Positions 10,461-22,688 of a stretch of DNA of 64,000 bases are shown here, one piece after another. Positions within the stretch are counted from its first letter, which is position 1. Each line of letters begins with the position of its first letter. The notes beneath the pieces were generated by a model. The model was given only the letters and a program-made list of their open reading frames with translations. It had not been told where the DNA came from and made no database searches. Source of the DNA: Turbatrix aceti (taxonomy: Eukaryota > Nematoda > Chromadorea > Rhabditida > Panagrolaimidae); the NCBI GenBank assembly GCA_963969345.1, contig OZ017767.1:2480001-2544000 (forward strand), read 5' to 3'. Both the position numbers and the translations under genes were made by a program.

Positions 10461-12138
10461 TGTGTAGGAGAGTCCCAGAAGTCGAGACCCACCTTTCCAC
10501 ACCTATCTACTTCCCTTCAGCTTTGCGGTTAAGTGGAGGTGGTCAATTGAGTTAAAAGGGTAACAGTAGTGTATTGCCCGCGCCCAACGTGACCTCTTAA
10601 TTGCGACAACCTGTTGAGGATCACTATTGTCTAATCTGAAGACGACTTGTTGGCTGCAACAACTTTAGACTAGGCTTTCTCCCGTCCGTCTTTGAGTGTT
10701 TCTTTTTCTCGCTGCAAGCTACAAAATATTTTTTTATTTGGCCAATTTATGTGCCACGATCGTGCATGATAGATGATTTTGACGGACGCCCAGTTGTAGT
10801 ACATATCAGTCGGACGGTAGTAGGCTCGGGGGCAGACAGGTCTTATCTTGATCCGGGCTTTTGAATGATTAAGCCGACAGGAAGGAACGCGCGTAATCTA
10901 AAAATCTGTCCGGCTTCGGGGTTCATTTATTTTTTTATATTGTTGGCAAATTTGATTTTTATATTTTTGCTTTTGATTTTGTATGTCTGCAGAAAGTGCA
11001 GTTTTTTAAAAACTATTCCAATAATAGCACGATGAAACCGTCCAAACTCCCCCTTCCCATCAGGTGCAAACTTTCCCGCATAATGACCATTCAATTTATT
11101 TTTTTCTGCAGCCGATATTTCTTTTTTTTTTCACTGTGCTAGACAGGACAGGACGCTACTATCATTTTCTTCATCGCACGAAGAAGCAGACGCCGGGCCA
11201 GGCACGATCATTTTTTTATATTTTTTTTTCTTTGACTTCCGTAAAAGAAAAAGCCAGGGCCGGGCGATTGATGCATTGATGCGCAGTCGAAGAAGAAGAA
11301 GAAGACGACCAAGAAGTGCCGTGCTACTTCCGCTTTTGTATGGGGGGTACCTTTTTTCATTTAGGCTCAAAGGGGGGAGGGGAGCTTCTCCCATTCAAAC
11401 AGGGGCACAATAAAGCATAAGCAAAAAACTATCCCCTCTGTCCAAGGGGTCTGGTTTCTTTTTTCCTGACCGTGAGCAGGCATGAAAGAGAGAAGGCAGA
11501 TGAAAAGTTGAATGCCGTGCATATGCTTTTTTTGTGTCTGGGGCGATGTTTGGTTTTTTTGGCGGGAATTTTTGAACTGTCTTCAGTTATAAATATATTT
11601 TTTATATTATCATGAATGTTCTTCATTTTTTTGTACATAAAAAAATTGCACAACTTTGGTGCAGTTATCCATTTTTTTGGCCCCCAATCATGGTGCAGTT
11701 AGCGTTCTCACAAACTGTATAATGTAACAAAACACCACAAAATGTTAGTGTAATTTCCATCCATTTCCTTGATCTCAAATCAAAACAATCATCGAAAGTT
11801 GCAAAGCCTCCCCTCTCCCTCCCCTAATGTGGATGTTCGCTGCAGACAAGCACCAAGTTGTTAGCTAATTGTAAATCGCCTTATACGGCGTGTCTCGAAT
11901 TAATGCGTAAGACTTTGGTGTTCACAAGCTCCCCTGTCTTGTCTTGTCTCCCGCGCGACCTGCGCGTAGACACAGAACCCAGTGACAGACTTGCAATAAT
12001 ATTTGTCTGGTTATTGCGTGGTTTTCGATTTTGATAAAACCGCTACACTTTTCCAAATTTGTGGTCACACATGTACTTATTTACAAACTTTTTTTTTAAC
12101 AATAATGAAGAACCATTATTTCCAGTTTTTTTAGAACA
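10461..12138. promoter_or_regulatory. upstream region of the hemopexin-repeat gene
   Basis: About 1.7 kb without a supported gene, of higher and patchier GC content than most intergenic DNA here. It includes a GATA-type site (CTTATCTT at about 10843), purine- and pyrimidine-rich runs (11280-11390, 11800-11830) and scattered poly-T tracts. Several short frames on both strands are low-complexity. It is most likely cis-regulatory DNA for the gene starting at 12139. TTTTTTTAG about four bases before that ATG is a probable trans-splice acceptor. Confidence 0.4.
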
Positions 12139-13504
12139 ATGACTTGGCGACCATTCAGTCTTTTGTTTACCCTCACCCTTGCTTTTGGTGTTTCTGCGGC
12201 CTATAGTGTCAATGCCACCCAGGTATGTAGTAGGTCATGACTTGGCTTGCACTTAACATTGCGTAATCCAATATATGTTTTGCGTACGATGTGGGCAGTT
12301 TCAGGATGATCCCATTGCGGAAAAAACAAATATTGCCCCAGGCTTCGGCCGGGAGTACACAATCATCGAGGGCGAGCGTATCCTGATGCCTCTGAAGGTC
12401 CCCAAGCTCACGTGGAAAGACAAGGAACGACTTATCCTGGCTTCCGGGCAATCGTTGACGGAGATTAATGAGCGCAGGAGAAAGCGGAGACACAAGGATG
12501 CCATTAAGATTTGTACGTTAATTTTGTTTATTGTTTCATTATTTTTTGATTCACGAAAAAACTGCTTCAACAGTTTTACCCCTTACAGCCGGCCAAAAAG
12601 TCCGTCGAGCTCTTCAATCTCGCAACAACCGTCAGTATAACCAACCGAAACCAGTATTCTATCCTCTGATGGCCAAAAATGCTCACAAGTGCCCTAAAAT
12701 CATAGACGCCGCAACTCAAGGCAATTTTCAATTATTTAATGGCACAGTAAATCAGTTTTCATACTATTTCAGGCCACAACAAGCGCACTTACGTGTTCTC
12801 AGGCGATTTTGTTTATCAGATCTTCCAAGACAAGTCCGGGCTTCAGCAGAAGTCGGCTTTTCTCATTTCTGATCTCTTTCCCAACGGTCCGAGACGCGTG
12901 TCCGCTGCACTGACAAATCTCAAGAGTTCGGTCACCGTGCTTATTAACCAGGGACTGGTCTACCGTTTTCGGTGGCACAAAAAGCATCAGCGTTTTATTG
13001 TGGGTTTTCTTGAAATTATAATTGAAATGGAATAATTTAAAAAAACGTATTACAGTTAGCCCACAAAAGTCCCCAGCACCTGGATCGGAACATTACCTTT
13101 ACGCCCAAACACGCGTTCCAGTGGTTTGACGGAAACATGGTGCTCACCGACGGCCAGCGATTTGCCACCTACGATCCTTACTGGAATGTCGCAACTTTTG
13201 TCGGCAAGATTAGTGATTATTTTCCTGGTAACAAAAAGTTGAAAGCATCAGTGAAAAAAAACTAACTTTCAGCCGTTCCTTTCAACTCGGTCGGCCTTGT
13301 CTACTCGAGTCCAGGTGCCCTTGTGTGGCTCAGCAAATATGCAAGTGTCATGGTAAGAAAAAAAAAACTTACAAAAAAAGAAGCTCAGTTTAAAACCCTC
13401 TTTGACCCATCAAATTTTAGGTCTACAACACCAAAAAATACAGAATTGAGCAGGAATACCCCATGAGGATACCCGATTACATCGCGTGCCTTGCCAACGA
13501 CTAA
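12139..13504 (+). CDS. secreted protein with a four-blade hemopexin domain
   Basis: Seven exons (12139-12222, 12305-12512, 12589-12720, 12773-12999, 13056-13227, 13273-13352, 13421-13504) give 328 residues with consistent phases. The first exon is a signal peptide (MTWRPFSLLFTLTLAFGVSA). A basic stretch NERRRKRRHK near residue 80 could be a furin-type cleavage site. A hemopexin propeller follows from KCPKIIDAAT (first blade) to IPDYIACL (last blade). The Cys in each of these motifs would form the disulfide that closes such domains; blade motifs include YVFSGDFVYQIF and VLTDGQRFATYD. No metalloprotease catalytic domain or HExxH is encoded, so this is not a complete MMP. A matrix- or haem-binding secreted role is inferred. 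The third intron begins with GC (12721) instead of GT. Confidence 0.8.
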
Positions 13505-14489
13505 TCCATCATTTTTATCCCTACCGTATAATTTTCTTGTGTTTTTTGTCTTTACGTCGAGTCGAGCCCGGTTTACTGTGTTGTGTCCATGTTTGCTGCT
13601 CCAATTGTAACAGTAATTCTTTTTACCAACAAATTTTTCTTCGCTGCCGCATCTTGCCATACATCCGGATAATAATAAGTTATCAGGAGTTCCACAAAAT
13701 ATGATATCCTGAGTTTTTACTGCAAAAAAAGGAAAACGGTCGTTACCGCATTTTTTCTGAAATTTCAGTTTTTTGCTGTTTTTTTTCAATTGTTTATGCA
13801 ATTTTGATAGTGTCTTGCAAACGTCTGTTCAGTTTTTTTGATATTTAGTTACGAATGTTAATTGATTAATAAAATGAATTTATTTCAATTTGAAACTTCC
13901 AGTCATAAAGATACATGAGACAGTTACAAAAACCATAAATTAAAAAGTTAATTTTTTTGGAACGGAAATCAATTATGACGCTTTACAGTAAAACCATAAG
14001 ACAACGACAACCCCAGACAGGTACATACAGTGGCGTCGCATTATAGTGTCAACGACCAAGAAATGTTTTGATGTCGCTGAAGGCTTTTCCAAGGTGCGTC
14101 GAGCATCTTGTTTTTTACACAAAACATTGAAAAACGAATGTCAAAGCACAACCAATCCTTGTCATTTTGGGATTGGTTTTTCAAGTTGTCTGACATAATT
14201 ATTTGAAAACATGGAATGCGCCATTCTTTGCAAACAATTGTGTCATGCTAACGTACGCTCAAATCATTTTTTCTCGTAATCCGGTGATGACATCTGCCAA
14301 TGAGTGTATTCAAAAAAATACATACTCTACTTTGGTGGCTTGAGGGTACTTGTTTTCAAATGTCAGTGTACATTTTTTTATTGATACCGCGCGATATAAA
14401 ATCCCGTTGTGTACGAACATATCCAGTTATCTTCCGTTGTTGACATAAATACATACATGTCGTTGTTTTGTGATTTTTAGGTTTCTAAA
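13505..14489. other. intergenic region before the receptor array
   Basis: Contains the 3' trailer of the hemopexin gene (AATAAA near 13868) and the promoter of the first receptor. ATTTTTAG just before GTTTCTAAAATGG at 14490 is a probable trans-splice acceptor. The sequence TACAGTGGCGTCGC at 14027-14040 resembles one end of a Tc1/mariner element, but no matching inverted end was found. Confidence 0.35.
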
Positions 14490-15584
14490 ATGGAAAATCT
14501 AAAAACGTTGACCGATTACAATCAGTGTTTTGCAAAACTCAGCCCTTATCCGACGACGGCAGAAAAACTGATGCTCGGAATCCCGCTATTGATTCTCAAC
14601 ATTGCCGCGTTCTCCGCCAATGCCTTCCTCGTCTGGCTCATCTACCGCCGATTTGACATACTCGATCGTAATTCGGTCTTTCTGCTCATGGCCCGGTTGT
14701 CGATGGCAAATATGTTGTACCTGTTGTCCAGTTTTACGGCTTCTCTTCCGGGCATATTTTGGCCTTGGCCTCTTTACGGTAATCCAACTCTCGATAGTTT
14801 GGTCCTCGTTTTCAACAATCTGGGTCACCTGACAGTACCTTTCGTCACCCTTATCCTGGCACTCGACCGTGTAATAGTATTCTACTTTGACCCAAAACCC
14901 CAATGGAAAGACAAATTTCGATTTTGGGCCCCAGTTGGAGCTTTGGTGCTCGCCGGCGCTATTTACTACACGGCAGAATTTCTGGGGTGTCACAAACGAT
15001 TTGATCCATTTTTCATGAGCTATAGTCAATCGTGTTCAAATTGTACAGTTTTCGGTCTATTCCATTTTACCTACATACTTCTTGGAATTTCTATTGCGGT
15101 TGACGTATCAATTTTTGTCTGCTATTTTCTCACTTTTATCAAAATATTCGAACTCAAATGGAAAATGGGCCATGGCCATGCAGGTCGGAACAGCTTTTCC
15201 AATGAAGTTAGGACTGTGAGTTGTAATTTTGATATAATTTGGTAAGCTTCGGAATGGACAGTGTTTTAGGCCGCAAACTTCCTTGTTTTGGGAATTCTTC
15301 TGTGTTTTTCGACCACCTCTTTCATGACAGCCATTCCTATTTTTGGCAGAACTCGTGTCGCCGCGGCAGCTCTGAACTCGGCAATGGTGCTGAATGCTCT
15401 TGCGCATCCGCTTGCCACGCTTCTGATCAGCAGAAAACTCAAGAGAGCGCTCAGAAGTCAGAATACATCTTCTGTTGCTTCTGTCGGGGTCAGTGTATCC
15501 AAACCGACCAGCAAGACAACAAGTACGATGTTCGGAAACACAGTTCATCCTGTAGTGACGTATTCAACAACAAAAGTATTCTGA
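14490..15584 (+). CDS. 7TM chemoreceptor, array copy 1 (only copy on + strand)
   Basis: Exons 14490-15215 and 15270-15584 give 346 residues. Seven hydrophobic helices are visible: six in exon 1, the seventh with tail in exon 2. Family marks include MENL near the N-terminus, LVWLIYRRFDILDRNSVFLL (helix 1/loop), DRVIVFYFDPKP (the DRY-like motif after helix 3) and NALAHPLATLLI in helix 7, in the place of NPxxY. The C-terminal tail is longer than in the other copies. This is a nematode-type serpentine receptor; I cannot assign it confidently to a named sr family (Srx/Srsx-like superfamily is possible). Expected to signal through G proteins in chemosensory neurons; ligand unknown. It is oriented opposite to its eight paralogues. 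Confidence 0.8.
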
Positions 15585-16103
15585 CTTTTTGACTGTTATA
15601 ATGAATTATAATTAATTACGCCAGGAAGTTCTGCAGTTATAAGCTTTTTCAATCTTTGTTGTTGCTTGCCAAAGAAACGTCAAAGTGTTTAATAGTACAG
15701 TTTCAATCAACATTGTACGAAAGAAACGTGTTTGCAGTGTATTTTATTTAGTTACGCATCTGTTTCAACAAAAAAATGCAAAACGTGATCTTGAAGGTTC
15801 AAAAAAGAGCTACATGGTAACAGTGATAAATCTTCTGTCATCTTTCGTAGAGAAAGGTGTTACAATAATTTGGTACTGCCTTCCCGTTTCCTGCTAAACT
15901 AAAAATAAATAAACATTATTTGTTATGGCGTCAGAATAAATGTACAACAAGTATCATTGTTTTTTGATACCTTCACAAAAGGTACATCTTCAGTTTTTAT
16001 TGATACTGTACAAAATGCAATAACACAAGTAATTTTTAAGTTGCATTTGTAAAACCAATTTTTTAATTTTGGTGGTTTAAAAAATATAGTTACAACATTA
16101 ATT
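15585..16103. other. convergent intergenic region between receptor copies 1 and 2
   Basis: Two receptor genes converge here, so it should contain two 3' trailers and no promoter. AATAAA motifs are seen near 15904-15910. No other gene is supported. Confidence 0.5.
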
Positions 16104-17185
16104 TCACTGAACTCCCACTTTAGCTGATTTGCTGGTCGCTTTGGAAACGCTAAGACCAGCAAAAGCGACAGCAGATGATTTCTGGCTTTTGAGTGCCCTT
16201 CTGAGTTTCTTACTGATCAGAAGAGCGGCTATCGGATGAGCCAGAGCGTTCAACACCATTGCCGAATTCATCAGTGCAGCACCGGCACGTGTTCTGCCAA
16301 AAATAAAAAGTGCACTCAGGAACGAGGTCATTGCGAAACACAGAAGAATGCCCAAGACGAGGAAATTCAACGCCTAGAAAAATTTCTTGAAAAAAGTCAA
16401 CTAGCGATTATAAAATTTATATTAATAATAAAAAATAAAAAAAATAAAAATAAAAAAAAATAATAAAAAAAACTTACAGTCTTAATCTCATTTGTAAACT
16501 TTCGACCGGTGGACGCAACTTTTGATTTAAGTACAAAGATTTTGTAGAATGTAAAACCGTAACAAATGAAAATACCAACGCCAACGGCAATAAACATTCC
16601 AAGGAGAAGATACGTGAATTGAAATGCCCCAAAAATCATGCAATTAGAACATACTTGAGTAAAGCCCATGAAAAACGGATCGAATCTTTTGTTGCAGCCC
16701 AAAAATTCAGCAGTATAGTGAATAACCGCAGTGATCCCCAAAGCCCCCAAAGGGGCCCAAAACCGAAATTGATCCCTCCACCAAGGTTTGGGGTTCCAGT
16801 AAAAGACAATGACTCTGTCGAGTGCGAGGATTAGTGTGATTAAAGGCACCGTCAGATGGCCCAGATTGTTGAAAATAACGACCAGACTATCGATAGTTGG
16901 ATTACCGTAAAGTGGGCGGGGCCACAGAATTCCCGGTAGTGAGGCAATAAAGTTTGAGCCCATGTAGAGCATGTTGGCCATCGACAGTCGGGCCATGAGC
17001 AGAAACACAGTGTTGCAATCCAGGATATAAAATCGTCGGTAGATCAGCCAGACGAGTAAGGCATTGGCAGAAAATGCGGCAATGTTCAGAATCAATAATG
17101 GGATTCCTAATCTCAATTTTTCGGCTGTTGTTGGATAAGGACTAAGTTTGGCGAAACATTGCTGGTAGTCAGTCAGGTTTTCCAT
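16104..17185 (-). CDS. 7TM chemoreceptor, array copy 2
   Basis: Exons 17185-16478 and 16373-16104 give 325 residues. It shares the array organisation: a 708-bp exon 1 ending in NEIKT, then an intron just before ALNFLVLGILLCF. The DRY-like motif is DRVIVFYWNPKP, and helix 7 has NALAHPIAALLI. Its intron (104 bp) is about twice as long as in the other copies because of an A/T run at 16425-16470. LDCNTVFLLMARL replaces the usual LDRNSVFLLMARL. No frame breaks, so it is likely functional. Confidence 0.8.
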
Positions 17186-17616
17186 TTAACAAGACTAAAT
17201 ACTAACAAAAAACAATATAAATGTGTATAGTGTATTGCCCATGTCAGTTTATCTGCTTGCTTAGTTTATTTATATACACTAATCTGAGCATTTTTAAGTA
17301 CACTAGCACTGTGTCAATACTTGGAAACGTGCATATTACAAAAATCAAGATGCTTCGTACCAGCCAGAGGGCGTGCTGTATTAGTAGAATACTGTACAAA
17401 ATACAATGTAATACGTCGTAGCACAGTACATTTTAACCTATTATTAAACAATTAAAATGCAATTTACCAAAAGCATATACATATTTAAATAAAAAGTGGA
17501 TTATTTTTTGATGTTTTCAACCAAACAGTTAATTAAAATTTATTTTCATTTATGAAAAAGAGCACAAAAAAAGGAAATTTTGTAAATATCTGTATAGATT
17601 ATGAGTATAATTTGGC
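17186..17616. promoter_or_regulatory. promoter region of array copy 2
   Basis: Contains GAAACGTGCATATTACAAAAATCAAG-like sequence near 17323, related to the AAACGTGC...ACAAA block found upstream of copies 3, 4 and 6. The far end carries the 3' trailer of copy 3. No gene is seen. Confidence 0.4.
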
Positions 17617-18645
17617 TTAGTATACTCCAACTTTAATGGATTTACTGCTCGGCTTGGAAACGCTGGCAGATGCTACGGACGCTGTTTTCTGGCATTTGAA
17701 CGCTTTTCTAAGCTTCTTGCTGATCATGAGCGTTGCTATCGGGTGTGCCAGGGCATTTAAGGGCATCGCTGAGTTCAGCATTGCGGCACCGGCTCTTGTT
17801 CTGCCAAAAATAAACATTGCACTCATGAAGGAAGTCATTGAGAAGCATAGAAGGATTCCCAGAACGAGAAAGTTAAGTGCCTGAAGGCTAAGTACATGTC
17901 AGTTAAATCCCCCCCCCCCTAAATTATAAAATCTCACTGTCTTGACTTCATTTGTAAACTTCCGACCATTCGAAGCAACTTTAGACTTGAGTTCAAATAT
18001 TTTGTAAAAAGTGAAACCGTAGCATACAAAAATACCGATACCAGTAATGATAAAAATTCCAAGCATCAAAGATGTATAATGCAAGGTTCCGAAAATTATG
18101 CAATTTGTACAGGAATGCGAGAACCCCATAAAAAAGGGATCAAATCGTTTGTTACAGCCCAGAAACTCTGCAGTATGGCTGATCACTGTGGTAGTGGTCA
18201 AAGCCCCCAGAGGGGCCCAGAATCGGAACCGATCTTTCCAGCGAGGTTTTGGGTCACAATAAAAGATGATTACTCTGTCGAGTGCCAGGATAAATGTAAC
18301 AAAGGGTATTGTCATGTGTCCCAGATTGTTGAAAACAACGGCCAAGCTGTCGAGAACTGGATCACCGTAAATGGGTCTAGGCCACAGTATGCCCGGCAGA
18401 GAAACAACAAAGTTTGAACCCATGTACATCATGTTGGCCATTGACAGCCGTGCCATGAGTAAAAAGACCGAATTGCGATCTAGTAAATCAAATCGTCGGT
18501 AAATTAGCCAAACGAGGAAACCATTCGCAGAAAACGAGGCAATGTTGAGGATTAATAACGGAATACCCAGAAACAGTTTTTCTAACGTTGTTGGAAAAGG
18601 ACTCAGTTTTGCGAAACATTGGTGATAGTCAGTCAGATTCTCCAT
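17617..18645 (-). CDS. 7TM chemoreceptor, array copy 3
   Basis: Exons 18645-17938 and 17880-17617 give 323 residues. The DRY-like motif is DRVIIFYCDPKP. The tail (LMISKKLRKAFKCQ) and helix 6-7 region (FGRTRAGAAMLNSAMPLNA) are nearly the same as in copy 4, so these two are a recent pair. The 57-bp intron contains a run of ten C. The donor is GTGAGA after AAGACA. Intact reading frame. Confidence 0.8.
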
Positions 18646-19170
18646 TTTTTTAAAACAGCAGAAACTGATAACAAAAATGGGAATGCTTTTAAGGGTAATT
18701 TTTTTAGCTTACTAATATAAAATAATCTGTCTGCGATGACGTAATGCCGGAAATGGAGCATTCAAAAATGTGCATGTAACAAAGAATACGATGAGCAGTC
18801 CCAATATGGGGGCGTGATGTCTCACAGTTCTGAAAAAAAGAGTTGAGAAAACAAAGTATTCAGTCTTAAATGACCAATTATAAATACACATAGCTACGGT
18901 TTAACGGGATGTTGTTACTTATGTGTCTACCTCCGTATATTATGTTATGTATACCATTGATGATATAGCATTCATTTGTATTGATACATAACACTCAATT
19001 TATAAAATATTCATAGATCGCAAATTTTAATTTCTTTTCAGTATCAACCAGTCATTTATTCATAATTAAAAAAGTGGATATTCAGTTTTATGACAAAATG
19101 GCATATATGTAAATAGGTAACAATGTATGACATTTCTCATACATGTGCATATATGCATATATCGGAAGTG
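18646..19170. promoter_or_regulatory. promoter region of array copy 3
   Basis: About 85 bp upstream of the ATG lies TGACGTAATGCCGGAAATGG, then CATTC, a TGTGCATGTAACAAAG block and a GGGGGCGTGATG element. The same order occurs upstream of copies 4 and 6. The rest is AT-rich. The low-coordinate side of the next gene's trailer is also here. Confidence 0.5.
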
Positions 19171-20200
19171 TCAGTGTACTCCAACTTTGGTTGATTTACT
19201 TGTCACCTTTGAAACACTGGCACCAACCGATGCCACAGACGTAGTTCTCTGGCATTTGAACGCTTTTCTAAGCTTCTTGCTGATCATGAGCGTTGCTATC
19301 GGATGTGCCAGGGCATTCAGGGGCATCGCTGAGTTCAGCAATGTGGCACCGGCTCGTGTTTTGCCAAAAATGGCCATTGCACTCATAAATGCAGTCATTG
19401 AAAAGCACAGAAGTATTCCCAGAACAAGGAAATTAAGTGCCTAAAATGATTTATCACTGTTTTACGGTTTTAACCCCAGTTAAAAAAATTACAGTTTTGA
19501 CTTCATTTGTATACTTCCGACCACTTGAAACAACTTTTGATTTTAGTTGAAAAATTTTGTAGAAAGTCAAACCGTAGCATACAAAAATTCCAATGCCAAT
19601 AAAGATGAAAATTAAAAGAACCAGTGATTTGAATTCCATAATTCCAAAAATCATACAGTTTGAACAGGAATGAGAAAAAGTCATAAAATATGGGTCAAAT
19701 CGTTTTTTGCAGCCTAAAAACTCTGCAGTGTAGCTGATCATTGCGGTAGTGCACAAAGCCCCTAAAGGGGCCCAGAATCGGAACCGATCCTTCCAGCGCG
19801 GTTTTGGATCCCAGTAGAAAACAATTACTCTGTCAAGTGCCAGGATAAATGTAACAAAGGGTATTGTCATGTGTCCCAGATTGTTGAAGACAACGGCCAA
19901 GCTGTCGAGAACTGGATCATTGTAAAGCGGTCGAGGCCAGAGTATTCCCGGAAGTTGGCCAACAAAGTTCGAGCACAAGTAGAGCATGTTGGTCATCGAC
20001 AGCCTGGCAATTAGCAGAAATACCGAATTGCGATCCAATAAATCAAATCGGCGGTAAATTAGCCAAATAAGAAAAGCATTGGCACAATAAGCAGTTGTGT
20101 TGAGTATCAAAAGCGGAATACCGAGCACCAGTTTTTCGGTTGTGGTTGGAAAAGGAGTGAGTTTAGCAAAACATTGGTAGTAATCAGTCAAATTTTCCAT
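19171..20200 (-). CDS. 7TM chemoreceptor, array copy 4
   Basis: Exons 20200-19493 and 19440-19171 give 325 residues. The DRY-like motif is DRVIVFYWDPKP. Helix 2 has LSMTNMLYLCSNF where most copies have LSMANML. Loop cysteine-rich motif CSNCMIFG is retained. The tail ends SKSTKVGVH, like copy 3. Intact frame; no membrane segment is missing. Confidence 0.8.
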
Positions 20201-20685
20201 TTTTTAACAGAAGGAAACATACAACAGGGATGCTCTTATCTGCGCATGTATAATATCTATAAGTATTTTTTTGGCATAGCATTATGTCTGTGATGACGTT
20301 ACACAGGAAATCTTGCATTCAGAAACGTGCGAGTAACAAAGGGTAACGGTGGCATGAAGGGCTCCTGATGTCTTACAGTTCTGTGGGCAAAACACAATAT
20401 TTAGCTTTAAATTGACCAATTTAAAAATTATTCTGATGCGTGTTATTATGTGTATATGTATTTCCGTTGTTAGCCACTTAACAATCTTGTATTTATTTTT
20501 TGAAATATTTTTTTTTAAATGAACACACTTTACTATAGTTTTTTTGCCGACAGTCATTAACAAATTTTAAACTTGATATATAGTACCGCATGACGAAATG
20601 GATGTGAACTTTATTAAACTCCAGCTTTAGTAAATAAATTTACTGGTTAGCTTGAAAAAGAAAGCCGCGTCACAGTTTCAACAGT
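20201..20685. promoter_or_regulatory. promoter region of array copy 4
   Basis: TGATGACGTTACACAGGAAA at about 20291, then GCATTCAGAAACGTGCGAGT and AACAAAGGGTAAC, match the module upstream of copies 3 and 6. No gene is seen. Confidence 0.5.
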
Positions 20686-21716
20686 TTAAAAACACGTAGG
20701 ACCTTGAATTGGCTTGGTCGTCCTAGAAACGCTGATCCCGCCAGAAACGACAGACGACGTTGTTTTGCATTTTAGTGCCTGTTTGAGTTTCTTGCTAATT
20801 AGGAGCGTGGCTATCGGATGCGCCAAAGCATTCAGCACCATCGCTGAGTTCAAAGTCGCAGCTGCAATTCGTGTTCTGCCAAAAAGGGGAATGACAGTCA
20901 TAAACGACGTCGTGGCAAAACACAGAAGAATTCCCAAAACGAGAAAATTCAATGCCTAGAAAACAATAAATCAGTTCAGTTTTCAAATTTAAAAACGCTA
21001 GAACTCACCGTTCGAACTTCATTTGTAAATTTTCGACTTTTACTTGCAGTTTTTGATTTAAGTTCAAATATTTTGAAAAAAGTAAGGACGTAGCATATAA
21101 AAATGATGACGCCAACGGTGGTAAAAATTCCTAGGAGAACATACGTGAAGTGAAGTTTACCTATGATCATGCAGTTTGAACATGCGTGTGTGAAGCCCAT
21201 AAAAAACGGATCAAAACGTTTGTTGCAATCCAGAATTTCTGCAGAATAATGAATTGCCGCAGAAGCCGCCAAAGCACCACAAGGTGCCCAGAATCTGAAT
21301 TGATCTCTCCAGCGCGGTTTTGGATTCCAGTAAAAGACAATAATTCTGTCAAATGCTAGGATGAGTGTGACGAAAGGCACTGTCAGGTGACCCAGATTGT
21401 TGAAGACGACGACCGCGCTGTCGAGAACTCGATTACCGTAAAGCGGTCGAGGCCAGAGTATTCCCGGGAGTGAGCCAACAAAATTTGAGCACAGGTAGAG
21501 CATGTTGGCCATCGACAGCCGGGCCATGAGCAAAAACACCGAATTGCGATCGAGTATGTCAAATCGGCGGTAGATGAGCCAAACGAGGAAACCATTCGAA
21601 GCAAACGCAGTTATGTTGAGTATCAAAAGAGGAATTCCAAGCGTTAATTTTTCGGCAGTCGTTGGATATGGACTAAGTTTAGCGAAACACTGATGATAAT
21701 CAGTCAAGTTCTCCAT
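20686..21716 (-). CDS. 7TM chemoreceptor, array copy 5
   Basis: Exons 21716-21009 and 20955-20686 give 325 residues. The DRY-like motif is DRIIVFYWNPKP, shared with copy 6, as are RVLDSAVVVF-type loop 2 and the ILxCNKRFDPF segment. Helix 7 has NALAHPIATLLI. The tail ends TTKPIQGPTCF. Intact frame. Confidence 0.8.
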
Positions 21717-22688
21717 TATTATTTACAGATAAAAGTTCAGAAGACAATGCGCAGGTTACAGAGTCGGCTTAAATACAGACAATAGTATCTAGCAATATTA
21801 GTTTTCAGCTCAGCTCAATTACAGAGATTAATCCATCCGCAATCACGAGTTTTGCTAACGCACAGTACACACAACTTGCAACGATGACGCGGTTCAGTGA
21901 AAGTGCATTGTTCCGGCAGAGGAGTGTAATTTACTGCAATTCAGAAGAAAAAAATAGATAGTCAAAGAACAACACTATGCACCTAGTAGCAATTTTTTGC
22001 TAATTATGTACTGGAAAATATTTATGTATGTATGTGGGGACACACTTTAACAGTTTTTTCCATAAATATAATGCACTTTTGACAATCACCGATACGGCAA
22101 CAGTTTTAACTGCAATCTATTTTGCAACTGGTACAAGATAAACGACAACGTTTACATGCCAACATTTGCATGGTCTGCGCTATAGCACAAAGTCCCACCA
22201 ACACCGCAACTGAATGGAGTGCAGAGTGGTTTTTTCGGATTATTGTAAAATACGCTCAAATCTGTTTTTGAATTAAGCACGTGTACAAGTAATAAATGTG
22301 AAATGTAGAATGTAAATATACACCAAATAGATATTTCAGTGATTTCTATTGTTTCTGATTCTGACATCATCTCAAATCATTTGAACGCCGTGCTTATGTA
22401 TCGACGGTCGGGTAAAAGTGCACTGAATGACATCACATCTCTGTACACCGTAAAAACACTGTCGGCAAAATCAGTGGGGCGCACAGCAAATCCAAATATA
22501 TTGAAAATACAGTTTCAACTCGTACAGTTTATTGCAATTTAAAAAAAACATGTATTCAAAGGACATTCATTAATGTAACAACCAAAAATATCTGCCGTAC
22601 ATACCGTACATATTTAACGCCCTCAAGATAAAAATAAAATTGTCAGCGTTTTTAAAGTTATCATCCGCAAGAAAATCGATAAATATTT
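21717..22688. promoter_or_regulatory. promoter region of array copy 5 and spacer
   Basis: A GATGACGCGG element lies at about 21882, a weaker form of the TGATGACGT element upstream of copies 3, 4 and 6. The remainder, nearly 1 kb, is AT-rich. Small open frames at 22152-22542 on both strands show no domain and are not called. Confidence 0.4.

Noticed and set aside
14027..14060. Tc1/mariner-like end TACAGTGGCGTCGC
   Set aside because: No inverted partner found nearby, so the resemblance alone is too weak to call an element.
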